Positions 28,801 through 37,031 of a stretch of DNA of 64,000 bases are shown one piece after another. Position 1 is the first letter of the stretch, and every line of letters begins with the position of its first letter. Position numbers and translations under genes: made by a program. The stretch is from a virus: the IMG/VR virus record IMGVR_UViG_3300027721_000734, positions 1 to 64,000 of that record. One strand, written 5' to 3'. Below the pieces are notes generated by a model. It saw only the letters and a list, made by a program, of their open reading frames with translations, had not been told where the DNA came from and searched no databases.

Positions 28801-31413
28801 TAACGCTTTATTTCCACCACCACCACCAATAGTTGAATAATTTCCTGTGGATTCATTAGTCGTTCTTCTTGTGTATCCATTACTACTGTTAATCCTTACC
28901 TCACCACCCCCACCAATAGTGCTTAAATATCCAATAGCTTTATTACATCTACCACCACCAATTGTAGATGTATGTCCTGATGCAAAATTTATAATACCAC
29001 CACCGATTGTTGAATGATTACCTTTAGCGTAATTTCCACCACCACCACCTATAGTTGATAAACACCCTATGGTTTTATTATTACACATTGTTAAGGTATT
29101 TGGTTGATAATCGTCGACTTGCCAAACAAATACACCACCACCACCAATTGTTGATGTATGTCCTGATGCATAATTTCCTCCACCTCCACCTATGGTTGAG
29201 AACTGTCCTGAAGCTATATTATATTTAACTATATTAGAACAATAAGAGTTTCCTCCACAAGAAAATCTTCCACCACCACCAATTACAGAATAACAACTGG
29301 TTATAGTATTTAAATAACCACCACCAATTGTTGAGTAAGTCGCATTAACACAAAGTTTATTACCATAACCACCCGATATAGTTCCTAGTCCAGATAAAAC
29401 ACGATTACAATAACCACCACCAATGAATGACCTACTACCTGAAACTATATTATTGACACCTCCGCCAATGAATGAGATACTTCCAAACTCACAAATTACA
29501 TTACCTATACCACCAACAATTGATGATGTACTTCCTGATACACTATTAAGAGTACCACCAACAATTGATGAGGCACCTCCTGATACGGTATTATTTTTAC
29601 CCCCAACAATTGATGAACAACTACCACTTAAAGTGATTGTATTTCCACTACCTCCTAATGCTGCCGAAAAATTTCCTGATGCGGTATTTCCAACACCACA
29701 TCTAATAGTTGAATTAACACCTGTTCCTGTAATGATTATACCACCCCCACCTATTGGACTTGTTCCACTTGTTCCAGCAATTCCGTTTGCTCCTGAGGTT
29801 CCTGAAGAACCGCTAGAGCCATAAACAGCTCCAAGAGTTGTTACCACATAAGAATAATACTGTGTCCCTTCCGTATACCAAGTAACTGGATGATTACCAC
29901 TTGATTGGTCAACCACATATATTTTAACAATCATTCTATCGGTAGGAAGAATATAAAATGATGTTGGTATTACTAAATCTACATATACTTCAACAGGTAG
30001 GACAGAACTAATCCAAGGAATTAACACTTGATTAGTTTGTAATGGACTACCACTATATGGTGTTCCTGTAGAATCGGCTAATTGTATTGTACAGAATGTG
30101 TCTGTATTAAATCCTTGACCTCCCTTTAAGAAATGTAAATGAAATCTTTGTAGTCCAGGTGGAATAACAGTAACATCCAATCCTGACGCATTGGTGATAA
30201 ATTCTTGAACTAATACAGGTGTTGCCCCATTAGTTGTTCTTGTTATTGTTTCTCCGGTTGATGATGTTGGTAATATATCAATCTGTTTATACGATAAAGG
30301 TGTTTGGGTTACAGATTCATTAAAATAGAATATTTGACCTGATGAAACTCCACTAACACCTGAAGAACCACTAGTACCTGAAGAACCACTAGTGCCTGAA
30401 GAACCGCTAGTACCTGATGTTCCGTCAATACCGCTAGTACCTGATGAGCCTGATGTTCCATCTATACCGCTAGTACCTGATGAGCCTGATGTTCCTGAAG
30501 AACCGCTAGTACCTGATGAGCCTGATGTTCCATCTGTACCGCTAGTACCTGATGAGCCTGATGTTCCTGAAGAACCGCTAGTACCTGATGAGCCTGATGT
30601 TCCATCTATACCGCTAGTACCTGATGAGCCTGATGTTCCGTCTATACCGCTAGTGCCTGAAGAGCCTGATGTTCCATCTATACCATTGGTACCGGATGTC
30701 CCACTAGACCCTGAAGAACCACTGGTTCCATCAACTCCGCTAGTTCCTGATGTACCATCAATTCCGGTCGCTTCGATAGATACTGTCGCCCCATCATTCC
30801 TATATAAATCTAAAGTAGATGTTGCTGAAAAATAAGTTCCTCCCGTAACATATACATCTTGTATTGCTGTTGCAAACTTTCTCCATCTAGCATTAATTCT
30901 AATAACTCCATCAACACCCTCAATTGTTGACCCCGTCCAAGTATCAATAAATAATTGACCTTCTGTTGAGTTATTTTTAACTGTTGTACCAAAATCAGAA
31001 ACAACAACAGTGTTACCACCAGGTCCTGAAGCTCCTAAAGCGTCAGACCATAATGTATTATAATTATCTATCGAAAATTGATATACTTGGTCTGTTTCAT
31101 ATACATAAACCAACATACCCAATCTTCTTCTACCTGATGAGATATTATCAGAATTTAATGTTAGCGTGTCAAATGAAAACGAAGAATTAATCCCTTTATA
31201 AAATTGGATAGGAATAGTATTACCCGAAAATTCAATATCACCATTATCACCAAAAGGTATTGTGTAAATTAAATCATTTAAGGTGTAAACCTCCATAAAA
31301 CCACCCGTATTTAAAACACTAAATGTTGTTCCAAATGTGCTAGTTCTTAATGAAGATTGACTCCCTAAGGCTATTATTGGTGATAACGGATTTTTATAAT
31401 TTAAGTTAGACAT
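25897..31413 (-). CDS. Trimeric-adhesin-like fibre with collagen-like and beta-roll repeats
   Basis: This 1838-residue protein has an N-terminal globular region (about 1-215) followed by collagen-like Gly-X-Y triplets (about 216-352) such as GTSGSSGTSGIDGTSG, nearly all Ser/Thr and with no proline. A beta domain (about 355-525) and a short Gly-Ser stretch follow. Next comes a long array (about 565-1130) of 14-residue-type repeats STIGGGxxNxASG, like the YadA/Hep_Hag head repeat of trimeric autotransporters. A segment with FVNDLSVCSFTGSSGCSICV and a Gly-Ser stalk is then followed by a second array (about 1250-1590), a second copy of the FVNDLSV segment, another stalk and a C-terminal domain (about 1685-1838). 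It has no membrane anchor or signal peptide, so it should be a trimeric virion fibre. It is the best candidate substrate for the BAHT fusion. Confidence 0.75.
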   Translation of the reverse strand: MSNLNYKNPLSPIIALGSQSSLRTSTFGTTFSVLNTGGFMEVYTLNDLIYTIPFGDNGDIEFSGNTIPIQFYKGINSSFSFDTLTLNSDNISSGRRRLGMLVYVYETDQVYQFSIDNYNTLWSDALGASGPGGNTVVVSDFGTTVKNNSTEGQLFIDTWTGSTIEGVDGVIRINARWRKFATAIQDVYVTGGTYFSATSTLDLYRNDGATVSIEATGIDGTSGTSGVDGTSGSSGSSGTSGTNGIDGTSGSSGTSGIDGTSGSSGTSGIDGTSGSSGTSGSSGTSGSSGTSGTDGTSGSSGTSGSSGTSGSSGTSGIDGTSGSSGTSGIDGTSGTSGSSGTSGSSGTSGSSGVSGVSSGQIFYFNESVTQTPLSYKQIDILPTSSTGETITRTTNGATPVLVQEFITNASGLDVTVIPPGLQRFHLHFLKGGQGFNTDTFCTIQLADSTGTPYSGSPLQTNQVLIPWISSVLPVEVYVDLVIPTSFYILPTDRMIVKIYVVDQSSGNHPVTWYTEGTQYYSYVVTTLGAVYGSSGSSGTSGANGIAGTSGTSPIGGGGIIITGTGVNSTIRCGVGNTASGNFSAALGGSGNTITLSGSCSSIVGGKNNTVSGGASSIVGGTLNSVSGSTSSIVGGIGNVICEFGSISFIGGGVNNIVSGSRSFIGGGYCNRVLSGLGTISGGYGNKLCVNATYSTIGGGYLNTITSCYSVIGGGGRFSCGGNSYCSNIVKYNIASGQFSTIGGGGGNYASGHTSTIGGGGVFVWQVDDYQPNTLTMCNNKTIGCLSTIGGGGGNYAKGNHSTIGGGIINFASGHTSTIGGGRCNKAIGYLSTIGGGGEVRINSSNGYTRRTTNESTGNYSTIGGGGGNKALGNGSTIGGGKSCFLVESQNFTYLICDNVASGLYSTIGGGQGNYAKGNHSTIGGGGIHTVSDSYPLSVIRNTAGGCGSTIGGGIGNIASGATSFIGGGTRNTVNGSCSSILGGCLNTISSSGRLSTIGGGYRNCATGACSTIGGGQNNNICGGVNSTIGGGIGNLNNGYHSTIGGGYYNCIVTTSQYNTIGGGGLNKICGSIEHNTIAGGYRNTSCGLATTIGGGINNCVCGWYSTIAGGLCNSACSLYSSILGGRNNTISSAFTNTNIIGSNIIANRTCTTFVNDLSVCSFTGSSGCSICVGANGLLVTTSGGTGNSGSSGTSGASGSSGTSGVGAAGSSGTSGNNGSSGTSGTRGTSGTSGSSGTSPTPPIIVLGGGTCSTIRCGVGNTATGCYSASLAGSGNTVNGSFSFIGGGCQNTNCGNNSFGTIGGGSLNKVTGPFSSTVTCNSVISGGKCNCTYGSFVSVNGGYCNITNSRMSFIGGGHRNIIQSPTNDYCSLGVTIGGGIGHNTSGGTFNSTTGLLTGTIYCANSGRLSTISGGFRNFAMGACSTIGGGCGNTVSSCLVTIGGGKGNIASGGCSTIGGGYQNKAFGTYSTIGGGIGNYTKCGQATIGGGQGNCASGYASTIGGGQYNNASGCNSTIAGGGSQLYFGRNTALGSYSSIGGGKNNTASGNTSTVGGGYSNTASGNYSTVGGGRCNVASGACSSVLGGFNNKILSAHINSNIIGSSITSNRACTTFVNDLSVCSFTGSSGCSICVGAGGLLVITSGSTGGNGSSGTSGANGIAGTSGISGSSGTSSGGGGSTPIKLTGQTLTAASWTLVSGYYTYSFSNVNITTNCDVSVTPQNASYLTAYNAQVLPYVGVASGVATFYSQFPPDANMTVDIVITSTNLGATTLILSNCGGNIYTGYSLSSVFEPGITVYSDITLTTPLDVGNNVINIGTSITSGYPINNLGVIGNILTICD
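26640..29710 (-). repeat. Two arrays of beta-roll head repeats
   Basis: The period is about 42-75 bases, with a CACCACCAATTGTTGA-like core on the plus strand encoding STIGGG on the minus strand. The arrays cover about 26640-27660 and 28010-29710 and are separated by a stalk and linker. Between units, variable inserts occur (for example about 28700-28780, 28860-28900 and 29080-29130), which would form loops on the beta-roll. Confidence 0.8.
30355..30765 (-). repeat. Collagen-like Gly-X-Y coding repeat
   Basis: Imperfect 9-18 base repeats (CCTGATGAGCCTGATGTTCC type on the plus strand) encode about 45 Gly-X-Y triplets, mostly GTS, GSS, GID and GTD. Shorter tracts recur at about 26400-26480, 27700-27860 and 29760-29820. 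The absence of proline and the high Ser/Thr content are unusual for collagen-like triple helices. Confidence 0.8.
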
Positions 31414-31430
31414 ATTTTGATAATTATTTG

Positions 31431-32432
31431 TTACGAAGAAACAGTATTTCCTCTGAAATAAATACTTTGGTTATTGTTTAATGCAAAGATTCTATTTGGA
31501 AAAGTTGTGTAAACTTTATATGTTGTTGGTGGAATTGTGCCACCACTATATGTGAAAGTATAAGTGTTAATTGCTCTTTCTGTATTCACCGTAACTAATG
31601 AATTAGGGTCACCATCACTATTCACATCAATCGCCGTTTGTGTTTCATTATTTGTTAATGAAATTGGTATTATCCAAGTATACCAAGCCGATACCGGAAT
31701 TGTCTGTTCAAATACTTCTGTTGTTAAGAAATTGTATCTAACAATTGGATTACCAAAAGTGTCGAATCCACCACTTTGTTGTGGAACTGATTGTCTAATA
31801 ACTGACGGGAATAAACCGCTAGTCCAACCACTAAAATCAACATAACGATTCATATCAATGTTGAATTGTGTTTGGTTTTGATTTGGCTGACTATTATTTG
31901 TGAAACCAAAGAAATTAGAACCACCATCAAACATCCATTGACCTATATTAGTTGCTCCCGATATTGGCTCAATAAATAAATGAGCAAAATAAACAGGTGT
32001 TGGTGTTGGTGTTGGTGTTTGAGTCGGAGTTTGAGTTGGTGTTCTTGTTGGTGACGCTCCTGGCGTATGTGTAATTGTTGGTGTTGGTGTTCTTGTCGGT
32101 GTTTGAGATGGAACCGGACAAGGGTCGTAAGTTGGTGTAACCGTTGGTGTTGCTGTGGGTGTTGGAGTTTGAGTTTTTGTGGTTGTAGGTGTAGGTGTTA
32201 CCGTAGGTGTTGGCATTGGAACATTTAAAATGTTTGGGCAATCACTATCCAATACTAATATAGTATAAGTTCCATATACACCTCTAGGTGGTGTTAATAA
32301 TCCGGGAACAAATAAATAAGGTAACTCTTGATTACCCAAATTAATAACAACAATTTCGTTATAAGGTTTGAATAAAATATTTGCTACTTCTCCATCGTAA
32401 TTAACACTTTTTATCGTTATTGATTGTGACAT
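31431..32432 (-). CDS. Fibre protein with central Thr-Pro linker
   Basis: This 333-residue protein has a compact N-terminal domain (about 1-73). A Thr-Pro-rich linker follows (about 74-148), broken by a PCPVPSQ patch. The C-terminal beta-rich domain (about 150-333) includes a DVNSDGDPNSLVTVN stretch that may bind calcium. The gene lies 17 bases upstream of the beta-roll adhesin gene and 11 bases downstream of the C1q-like gene. The N-terminus (MSQSITIKSVNYDGEVANIL) looks like a virion attachment domain. Function as a tail-fibre or baseplate-attached protein is inferred from context only. Confidence 0.6.
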   Translation of the reverse strand: MSQSITIKSVNYDGEVANILFKPYNEIVVINLGNQELPYLFVPGLLTPPRGVYGTYTILVLDSDCPNILNVPMPTPTVTPTPTTTKTQTPTPTATPTVTPTYDPCPVPSQTPTRTPTPTITHTPGASPTRTPTQTPTQTPTPTPTPVYFAHLFIEPISGATNIGQWMFDGGSNFFGFTNNSQPNQNQTQFNIDMNRYVDFSGWTSGLFPSVIRQSVPQQSGGFDTFGNPIVRYNFLTTEVFEQTIPVSAWYTWIIPISLTNNETQTAIDVNSDGDPNSLVTVNTERAINTYTFTYSGGTIPPTTYKVYTTFPNRIFALNNNQSIYFRGNTVSS

Positions 32433-32443
32433 TTATAATATGT

Positions 32444-33022
32444 TTACGAAATTGTGCTGATTGTTATTGCAACTCCAGGTGTTACGGGTCTATTATATGG
32501 GGATGTAATGGATGGAACAGATTTGATAAATACGGTATCATCTGATGATGCAAAAACAAATTCAACATATTGACCAGCAGTTAAAACATATGAGTATGGT
32601 ATAAAGGGTAATTGTTCGTTATTGTTATTAAGTAAAACTAACTCACCAGTAGTTCTATCTGCATCAACACCATCAACTCTAGTCCAAAAATATACCGTTG
32701 CGTTTGCTGGAGATAATGTGTTTTTATCCAATTGGAATGACACCCCAAATAAGTATGTTCCATCCTGTAATGCCGTGAATTTTGAATTATCAACAAGGTC
32801 AAACCCCACTTGACCTTCTATGGTATCAACCAATATAACAGTTGGAGTATTTGAACCTGACACTGTTTGACTTATTGTTGATGTGTATGAAGCATTTGGT
32901 TTTGATAAAATTTGAGAGTAGTTAATATGGTAAGTTACACCACTTAATTCCACTGGAGCAACCATATTTGGATTTGGTGTTGATAATAATGGTAATTCGC
33001 TAATTGTTTTTCCTGTTAACAT
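32444..33022 (-). CDS. Jelly-roll (C1q/TNF-like) tail-associated protein
   Basis: This 192-residue protein starts with TGKTISELPLLSTPNPNMV, then PVELSGVTYHINYSQI. This is the 'isELP' pattern common at the N-termini of phage tail and fibre proteins. Residues about 60-192 look like a C1q/TNF-type jelly roll: FTALQDGTYLFGVSFQL, YFWTRVDG, and VLTAGQYVEFVFASSDDTVFI near the end. It is probably a trimeric receptor-binding or fibre-tip protein. A palindromic TATTTATAAATA element lies 10 bases before its ATG. Confidence 0.7.
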   Translation of the reverse strand: MLTGKTISELPLLSTPNPNMVAPVELSGVTYHINYSQILSKPNASYTSTISQTVSGSNTPTVILVDTIEGQVGFDLVDNSKFTALQDGTYLFGVSFQLDKNTLSPANATVYFWTRVDGVDADRTTGELVLLNNNNEQLPFIPYSYVLTAGQYVEFVFASSDDTVFIKSVPSITSPYNRPVTPGVAITISTIS

Positions 33023-33032
33023 AATTTTGTTT

Positions 33033-33044
33033 TATTTATAAATA
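33033..33044 (-). promoter_or_regulatory. Candidate T4-like late promoter element
   Basis: TATTTATAAATA is a perfect palindrome containing TATAAATA, the T4 late promoter core, and ends 10 bases before the ATG at 33022. The same 12-mer precedes the genes at 53516 and 55016. If it acts as a -10 box the leader would be almost absent, so a role in translation is also possible. Confidence 0.45.
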
Positions 33045-33053
33045 TTGTTATTT

Positions 33054-36000
33054 TTAATTAAATTTTAAATATTCCTGATTACCTACCGATAAATATTCGT
33101 TATCGTTAATTAAAAGAACATCATTAATAATTTGTTCGGGGATTGTCGGTGTGGGAGTAGGTGTTTGAGTTATTGTTGGGGTAAGTGTGATTGTAGGTGT
33201 TATTGTAGGGGTTATTGTAGGAGTAGGTGTGGGAGTTGCGGTATATTCAGTGATTTCATATTCAAAATCATCAACTAAACAAACATTAGTATTACAATCC
33301 GGACAATCCGGATTAAACATTTTGAAAGTATCTTTTAATAATTTAAAGTTATGTTTTATTTCAGGTGCTGATAATGGTGAAACATACATTCTAAATTGAG
33401 AGATTCCCCCATCAAAAGTTCCGGCAAAATTCTGTTCTATTAATATATTGGTATTTAAACCTGAAAATGTTGTTCCACTTAAATCATTAATTGGAAGACA
33501 TTCAGGGTCTTGTATATATGGACCTAATGGAGATGTGGATGAAGAGAATGTTAAATTTTCTCTTAAACCTTGAGTACCTCCACCCCACGAAACATTAAAA
33601 GGAACCCCAACTTGTTTTTCCTTATCTGTATTTAATCCCCTTGGGATAATCTCTTCAAAATCCTCAATAGTATAAAATAACTTACCATTAATATAAATTT
33701 TTAATCTACCTTTTCTGTAGTCTTTATCTAATAACCATTTTTCATTTAAATTAACTAATTCTATTTGTTCAGGTATACGACCATTTGTATGTGTATAAGG
33801 TGCTGTGATTAACGATGCCGTATTATTGGCTAATGATTCTAAATATTTTCTTTCTGTAATATCACCAAGTCCCCCGCGATACCATAAATCACAAGTGTCT
33901 AACCAAGTATATCTTTCCCAAACAGCGTTTAACTGAAACCAATGTTCCTCATCTAAATAAGCTGGATTAATTAATTCACAATCTGGGTATATTCCACCAG
34001 GTGAACAATATTCTGTAATGGTATATCCTGTTGTATAAGTGATTCCGGTTGTCTCACAACTACCTGTTGTTTCACATCCTCCGGTGAATCTTAAAACTTT
34101 CACACCAATTTGGGGATTCTTTGGGTCTCCACAAAGTTTAAACGATAATGCGTTGGACATTGAATCATATAATGGGTCAACCTCACAAGTATTTTCTATT
34201 GATGTAAATCCGGTTGGATTACAAGTGTCGCAAGTATCACAAGTGGTACAGGTATCACAACTTGGTGTACAAACAGGTGTAATATTACAATTAGATTGAG
34301 TTGATGTTAGTGTAGAAGTTGGTATTTCTATTATTGTTACTGTATTGTTTGCTTGTAAGTATTGAATGTCTCCATCAGGTGAACCTACATTACAAGTCAT
34401 AAGTGCGGCTGGTATTGTTAGTGTTATTGTCTTACCTATTATATTATAAAATACATTATTATTACCTGTTGTTAATCCTAGATTAGTACATGATGGTAAA
34501 CTTACACTTGTTAATGAAGTACATAGAAAAAAACATGAATCCCCTATAGTAATTGCTGATGGTAGGTCAATATTTACTAATACTCCAGACTGTTTAAAAC
34601 ACGCAACACCTATGTTTATAGATGATGGTAAATAAACTGTAGTTAATGAATTACAGTAAGAAAAACACCCATTTCCTTTAATACCTACTGTAATAAGATT
34701 AGGTAAACTAACACTAATTAAAGATGTACAAGCAAAAAAACATTCGTCTATAATATAGGCAATACATGAACCACTAAATGATAATATATTATTATTATTT
34801 AAAAATATATCTCTCACGGCAATGTTCTCACCACCTATTAATGTAACTTCATTAATGTTAACAACTACACTTGTAAATTGGGTTGACCAATTTGGTAAAT
34901 TAAAAAATAAATTCCAATCCAAAACTGAACTTGAATCACCTACTAATAAATTAGCATTAGTTATATCATCAAAATCAATAACTAAATTACCTGAATATCC
35001 AATAAATGGTTGATAAGGTGAATTATTAATAATTAAATCATTATCAAATGATAAACGAATAATATCATCATCTAATATAATAGATTCATCAATAGTTAAT
35101 GTTATATTGTTTCCTACTATACCAACAAATACATAATCATATCCTATTGTTCCACCTAAATCTGTACAAACTGGAATATTTATTGTTGTTAATGAAGTAC
35201 AAACACCAAAACAACCACTTCCTGCAATAGTTAAGTTAGGTAAATTTATTGTTGTTAATGAATTACAATTATCGAAACAATAATCACCTGCAGTAGCTAA
35301 TAAAGGCAATTCTAATATTGTTAATTCAGAATAACCATAAAAACAATAATTACCTGCCGTAGTTAAGTTAGGTAAAGATAAATTAGTTAATTGGCTAACA
35401 CCATAACTACCTGTAGTATCATCACCAAAACACTGTACTCCAGCAGTTTCCAAAAGAGGTAAATTAAATAATGTGACTTTTGGTGTAATATCAAAACAAT
35501 AGTCACCCGCAGTAACTAATGATGGTAAATTTACCGTTGTTAAATTTAATGTAAATGCAAAAGTAAATCCTTCTAATGATATTATACTATTGGCATTATC
35601 AATAATGCTTATTAAATTTATATTATCACTAAATAACCTATCTTTTATAGTTATATTACTACCACCAAATAATTGTACTTCGTTTCCAATAACTATAACT
35701 GATGTAAATGGATTACCATAAGCAGGTAAATCAAAGAATGTATTCCAATCATTAACATCTGATGAATCTCCTACAAGAGCATTAACATTAGCTATATCAT
35801 CAAATGTTAATTTTAATGATGATGGTAATTGTGTTGGTGTTGGTGTTGATGTTGGTGATAAACCAGGTGTTTGAGTGGGTGTTTTAGTAGGTGTTGGTGT
35901 AGGTGTTACATTAATAATTGTTTCACAGATGTGGTTTTGACATTCCCACCCACAAGTTGCGCAAGAACTTTCATTACAACCACAACCACAACTAGTTTTA

Positions 36001-36980
36001 GTTTCGGGATTCCCCCCACATAAATCACAACCATAACTAACACGAGTATCGTGTTGATTATTAACGGACCTAGGTGGATAAACATATATACAACGACTAT
36101 TAGTTATTGTATTATCACAACAAGCGCAAGTTGTAACACCGGTTAATTCAGATGTTATTCTCGTATATCCTGTAAAACAATTTGGTGTACCATTTGCGTG
36201 ATGATAAAATTTATTTTCCGCCCTTGTACCTAAATAAAAGAATGTGTTCTTATTTTGGGGATATATCTCGTTAAGAGTTGTTTCACCTGAACTTGGTGTG
36301 TATTCATCAATTAAACGAGGTTTTAAAACCATCTCAACGCTCCACCCTTTATTTACTCGTTCAGGGAAAATTTCATAATCATATCCAAATAATTTATAAA
36401 ACCCTTGGTAGAATCCACCATATAATTCGTGATACTTACCTTCCGTTAACCCTTCTTTACTTACAACTTCATATAGTATGGTTTTATCAAACCCTGAAAA
36501 TCTAACATTAGGTGATTGGGTGTTACCAGTAACTTGAAACAATTTTAATCTTCTATCAAACGATAATCTATCAAATTTAATAAAATCTGAATATAATCCT
36601 TTAGTAAAATTAATAGTTTCACCGCTCATTTTATCAACCAAACCATTATCAATCCCCGTTAATCCAATATCGCAAGATGTTGATGATGAAAAACAAGAAA
36701 AATCTTCGTTATTTGGGTTATAATAATTTTGAGAAACAAAAATATTGTTAACATTATAATTTTTATAAGTTAATGTTTGGTCTTGAGCTGTGAGAGGATT
36801 ATTTATGTCAAAATAGAATGGTAATCTATTGCCATATGTTTGAGCAATCAAATATGGTGAGAAAATTACTTCCTCATTATAGTCTCGTTCATCGTTAGTT
36901 AACGACATATCTTGTGAGTCTAAACTCAACTTTAGAGACCAATTTGACTTATAATATTGATTTATATTTTGACTCGCCAT
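33054..36980 (-). CDS. Large Cys-rich virion protein with inserted LRR modules and LamG-like domain
   Basis: This 1308-residue protein has an N-terminal region (about 1-265) that looks like a virion structural domain. A Cys-rich patch follows (about 270-345; many CxxC pairs, such as CGCGCNESSCATCGWEC), then a short Thr-Pro linker (about 355-378). Two tandem modules, about 390-665 and 668-880, each begin with a related 60-residue cap (LVGDSSDVNDWNTFF and LVGDSSSVLDWNLFF) and continue as BspA-like LRR. A second Cys patch (CTPSCDTCTTCDTCDTC) follows at about 890. A LamG/concanavalin-like domain covers about 925-1220 (GRLKIYINGKLFYTIEDFEE, then GGISQFRMYVSP). A Thr-Pro linker and a short tail close it. 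It is the first gene of the leftward fibre cluster. Confidence 0.65.
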   Translation of the reverse strand: MASQNINQYYKSNWSLKLSLDSQDMSLTNDERDYNEEVIFSPYLIAQTYGNRLPFYFDINNPLTAQDQTLTYKNYNVNNIFVSQNYYNPNNEDFSCFSSSTSCDIGLTGIDNGLVDKMSGETINFTKGLYSDFIKFDRLSFDRRLKLFQVTGNTQSPNVRFSGFDKTILYEVVSKEGLTEGKYHELYGGFYQGFYKLFGYDYEIFPERVNKGWSVEMVLKPRLIDEYTPSSGETTLNEIYPQNKNTFFYLGTRAENKFYHHANGTPNCFTGYTRITSELTGVTTCACCDNTITNSRCIYVYPPRSVNNQHDTRVSYGCDLCGGNPETKTSCGCGCNESSCATCGWECQNHICETIINVTPTPTPTKTPTQTPGLSPTSTPTPTQLPSSLKLTFDDIANVNALVGDSSDVNDWNTFFDLPAYGNPFTSVIVIGNEVQLFGGSNITIKDRLFSDNINLISIIDNANSIISLEGFTFAFTLNLTTVNLPSLVTAGDYCFDITPKVTLFNLPLLETAGVQCFGDDTTGSYGVSQLTNLSLPNLTTAGNYCFYGYSELTILELPLLATAGDYCFDNCNSLTTINLPNLTIAGSGCFGVCTSLTTINIPVCTDLGGTIGYDYVFVGIVGNNITLTIDESIILDDDIIRLSFDNDLIINNSPYQPFIGYSGNLVIDFDDITNANLLVGDSSSVLDWNLFFNLPNWSTQFTSVVVNINEVTLIGGENIAVRDIFLNNNNILSFSGSCIAYIIDECFFACTSLISVSLPNLITVGIKGNGCFSYCNSLTTVYLPSSINIGVACFKQSGVLVNIDLPSAITIGDSCFFLCTSLTSVSLPSCTNLGLTTGNNNVFYNIIGKTITLTIPAALMTCNVGSPDGDIQYLQANNTVTIIEIPTSTLTSTQSNCNITPVCTPSCDTCTTCDTCDTCNPTGFTSIENTCEVDPLYDSMSNALSFKLCGDPKNPQIGVKVLRFTGGCETTGSCETTGITYTTGYTITEYCSPGGIYPDCELINPAYLDEEHWFQLNAVWERYTWLDTCDLWYRGGLGDITERKYLESLANNTASLITAPYTHTNGRIPEQIELVNLNEKWLLDKDYRKGRLKIYINGKLFYTIEDFEEIIPRGLNTDKEKQVGVPFNVSWGGGTQGLRENLTFSSSTSPLGPYIQDPECLPINDLSGTTFSGLNTNILIEQNFAGTFDGGISQFRMYVSPLSAPEIKHNFKLLKDTFKMFNPDCPDCNTNVCLVDDFEYEITEYTATPTPTPTITPTITPTITLTPTITQTPTPTPTIPEQIINDVLLINDNEYLSVGNQEYLKFN

Positions 36981-36991
36981 CTTTTTTAATG

Positions 36992-37018
36992 ATAAATACT
37001 CTAAAACGAAGTATTTAT
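36992..37018. promoter_or_regulatory. Divergent inverted element between fibre and morphogenesis clusters
   Basis: ATAAATACT (36992-37000) and AGTATTTAT (37010-37018) form a perfect 9-bp inverted repeat with a 9-base spacer. It is centred in the 51-base gap between divergent genes. Each arm points to one gene and lies 11-13 bases before its ATG. This is the pattern expected of back-to-back late promoters or a shared operator. Confidence 0.5.
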
Positions 37019-37031
37019 ATGAAAAAGTTAT

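Noticed and set aside
26640-29710. Regular repeat array that could suggest a CRISPR
   Set aside because: Repeats are in frame, spacers encode the same protein pattern, units vary and there is no leader or cas gene.
29423-30835. Plus-strand open frames rich in Pro-Glu-Val (for example 30392-30835)
   Set aside because: They are antisense shadows of the collagen-like and beta-roll repeats in the minus-strand fibre gene. Repeat DNA keeps several frames open.
31969-32241. Minus-strand 90-residue frame rich in Asn and Thr
   Set aside because: It is a frame-shifted reading of the Thr-Pro tract of the 333-residue fibre gene.
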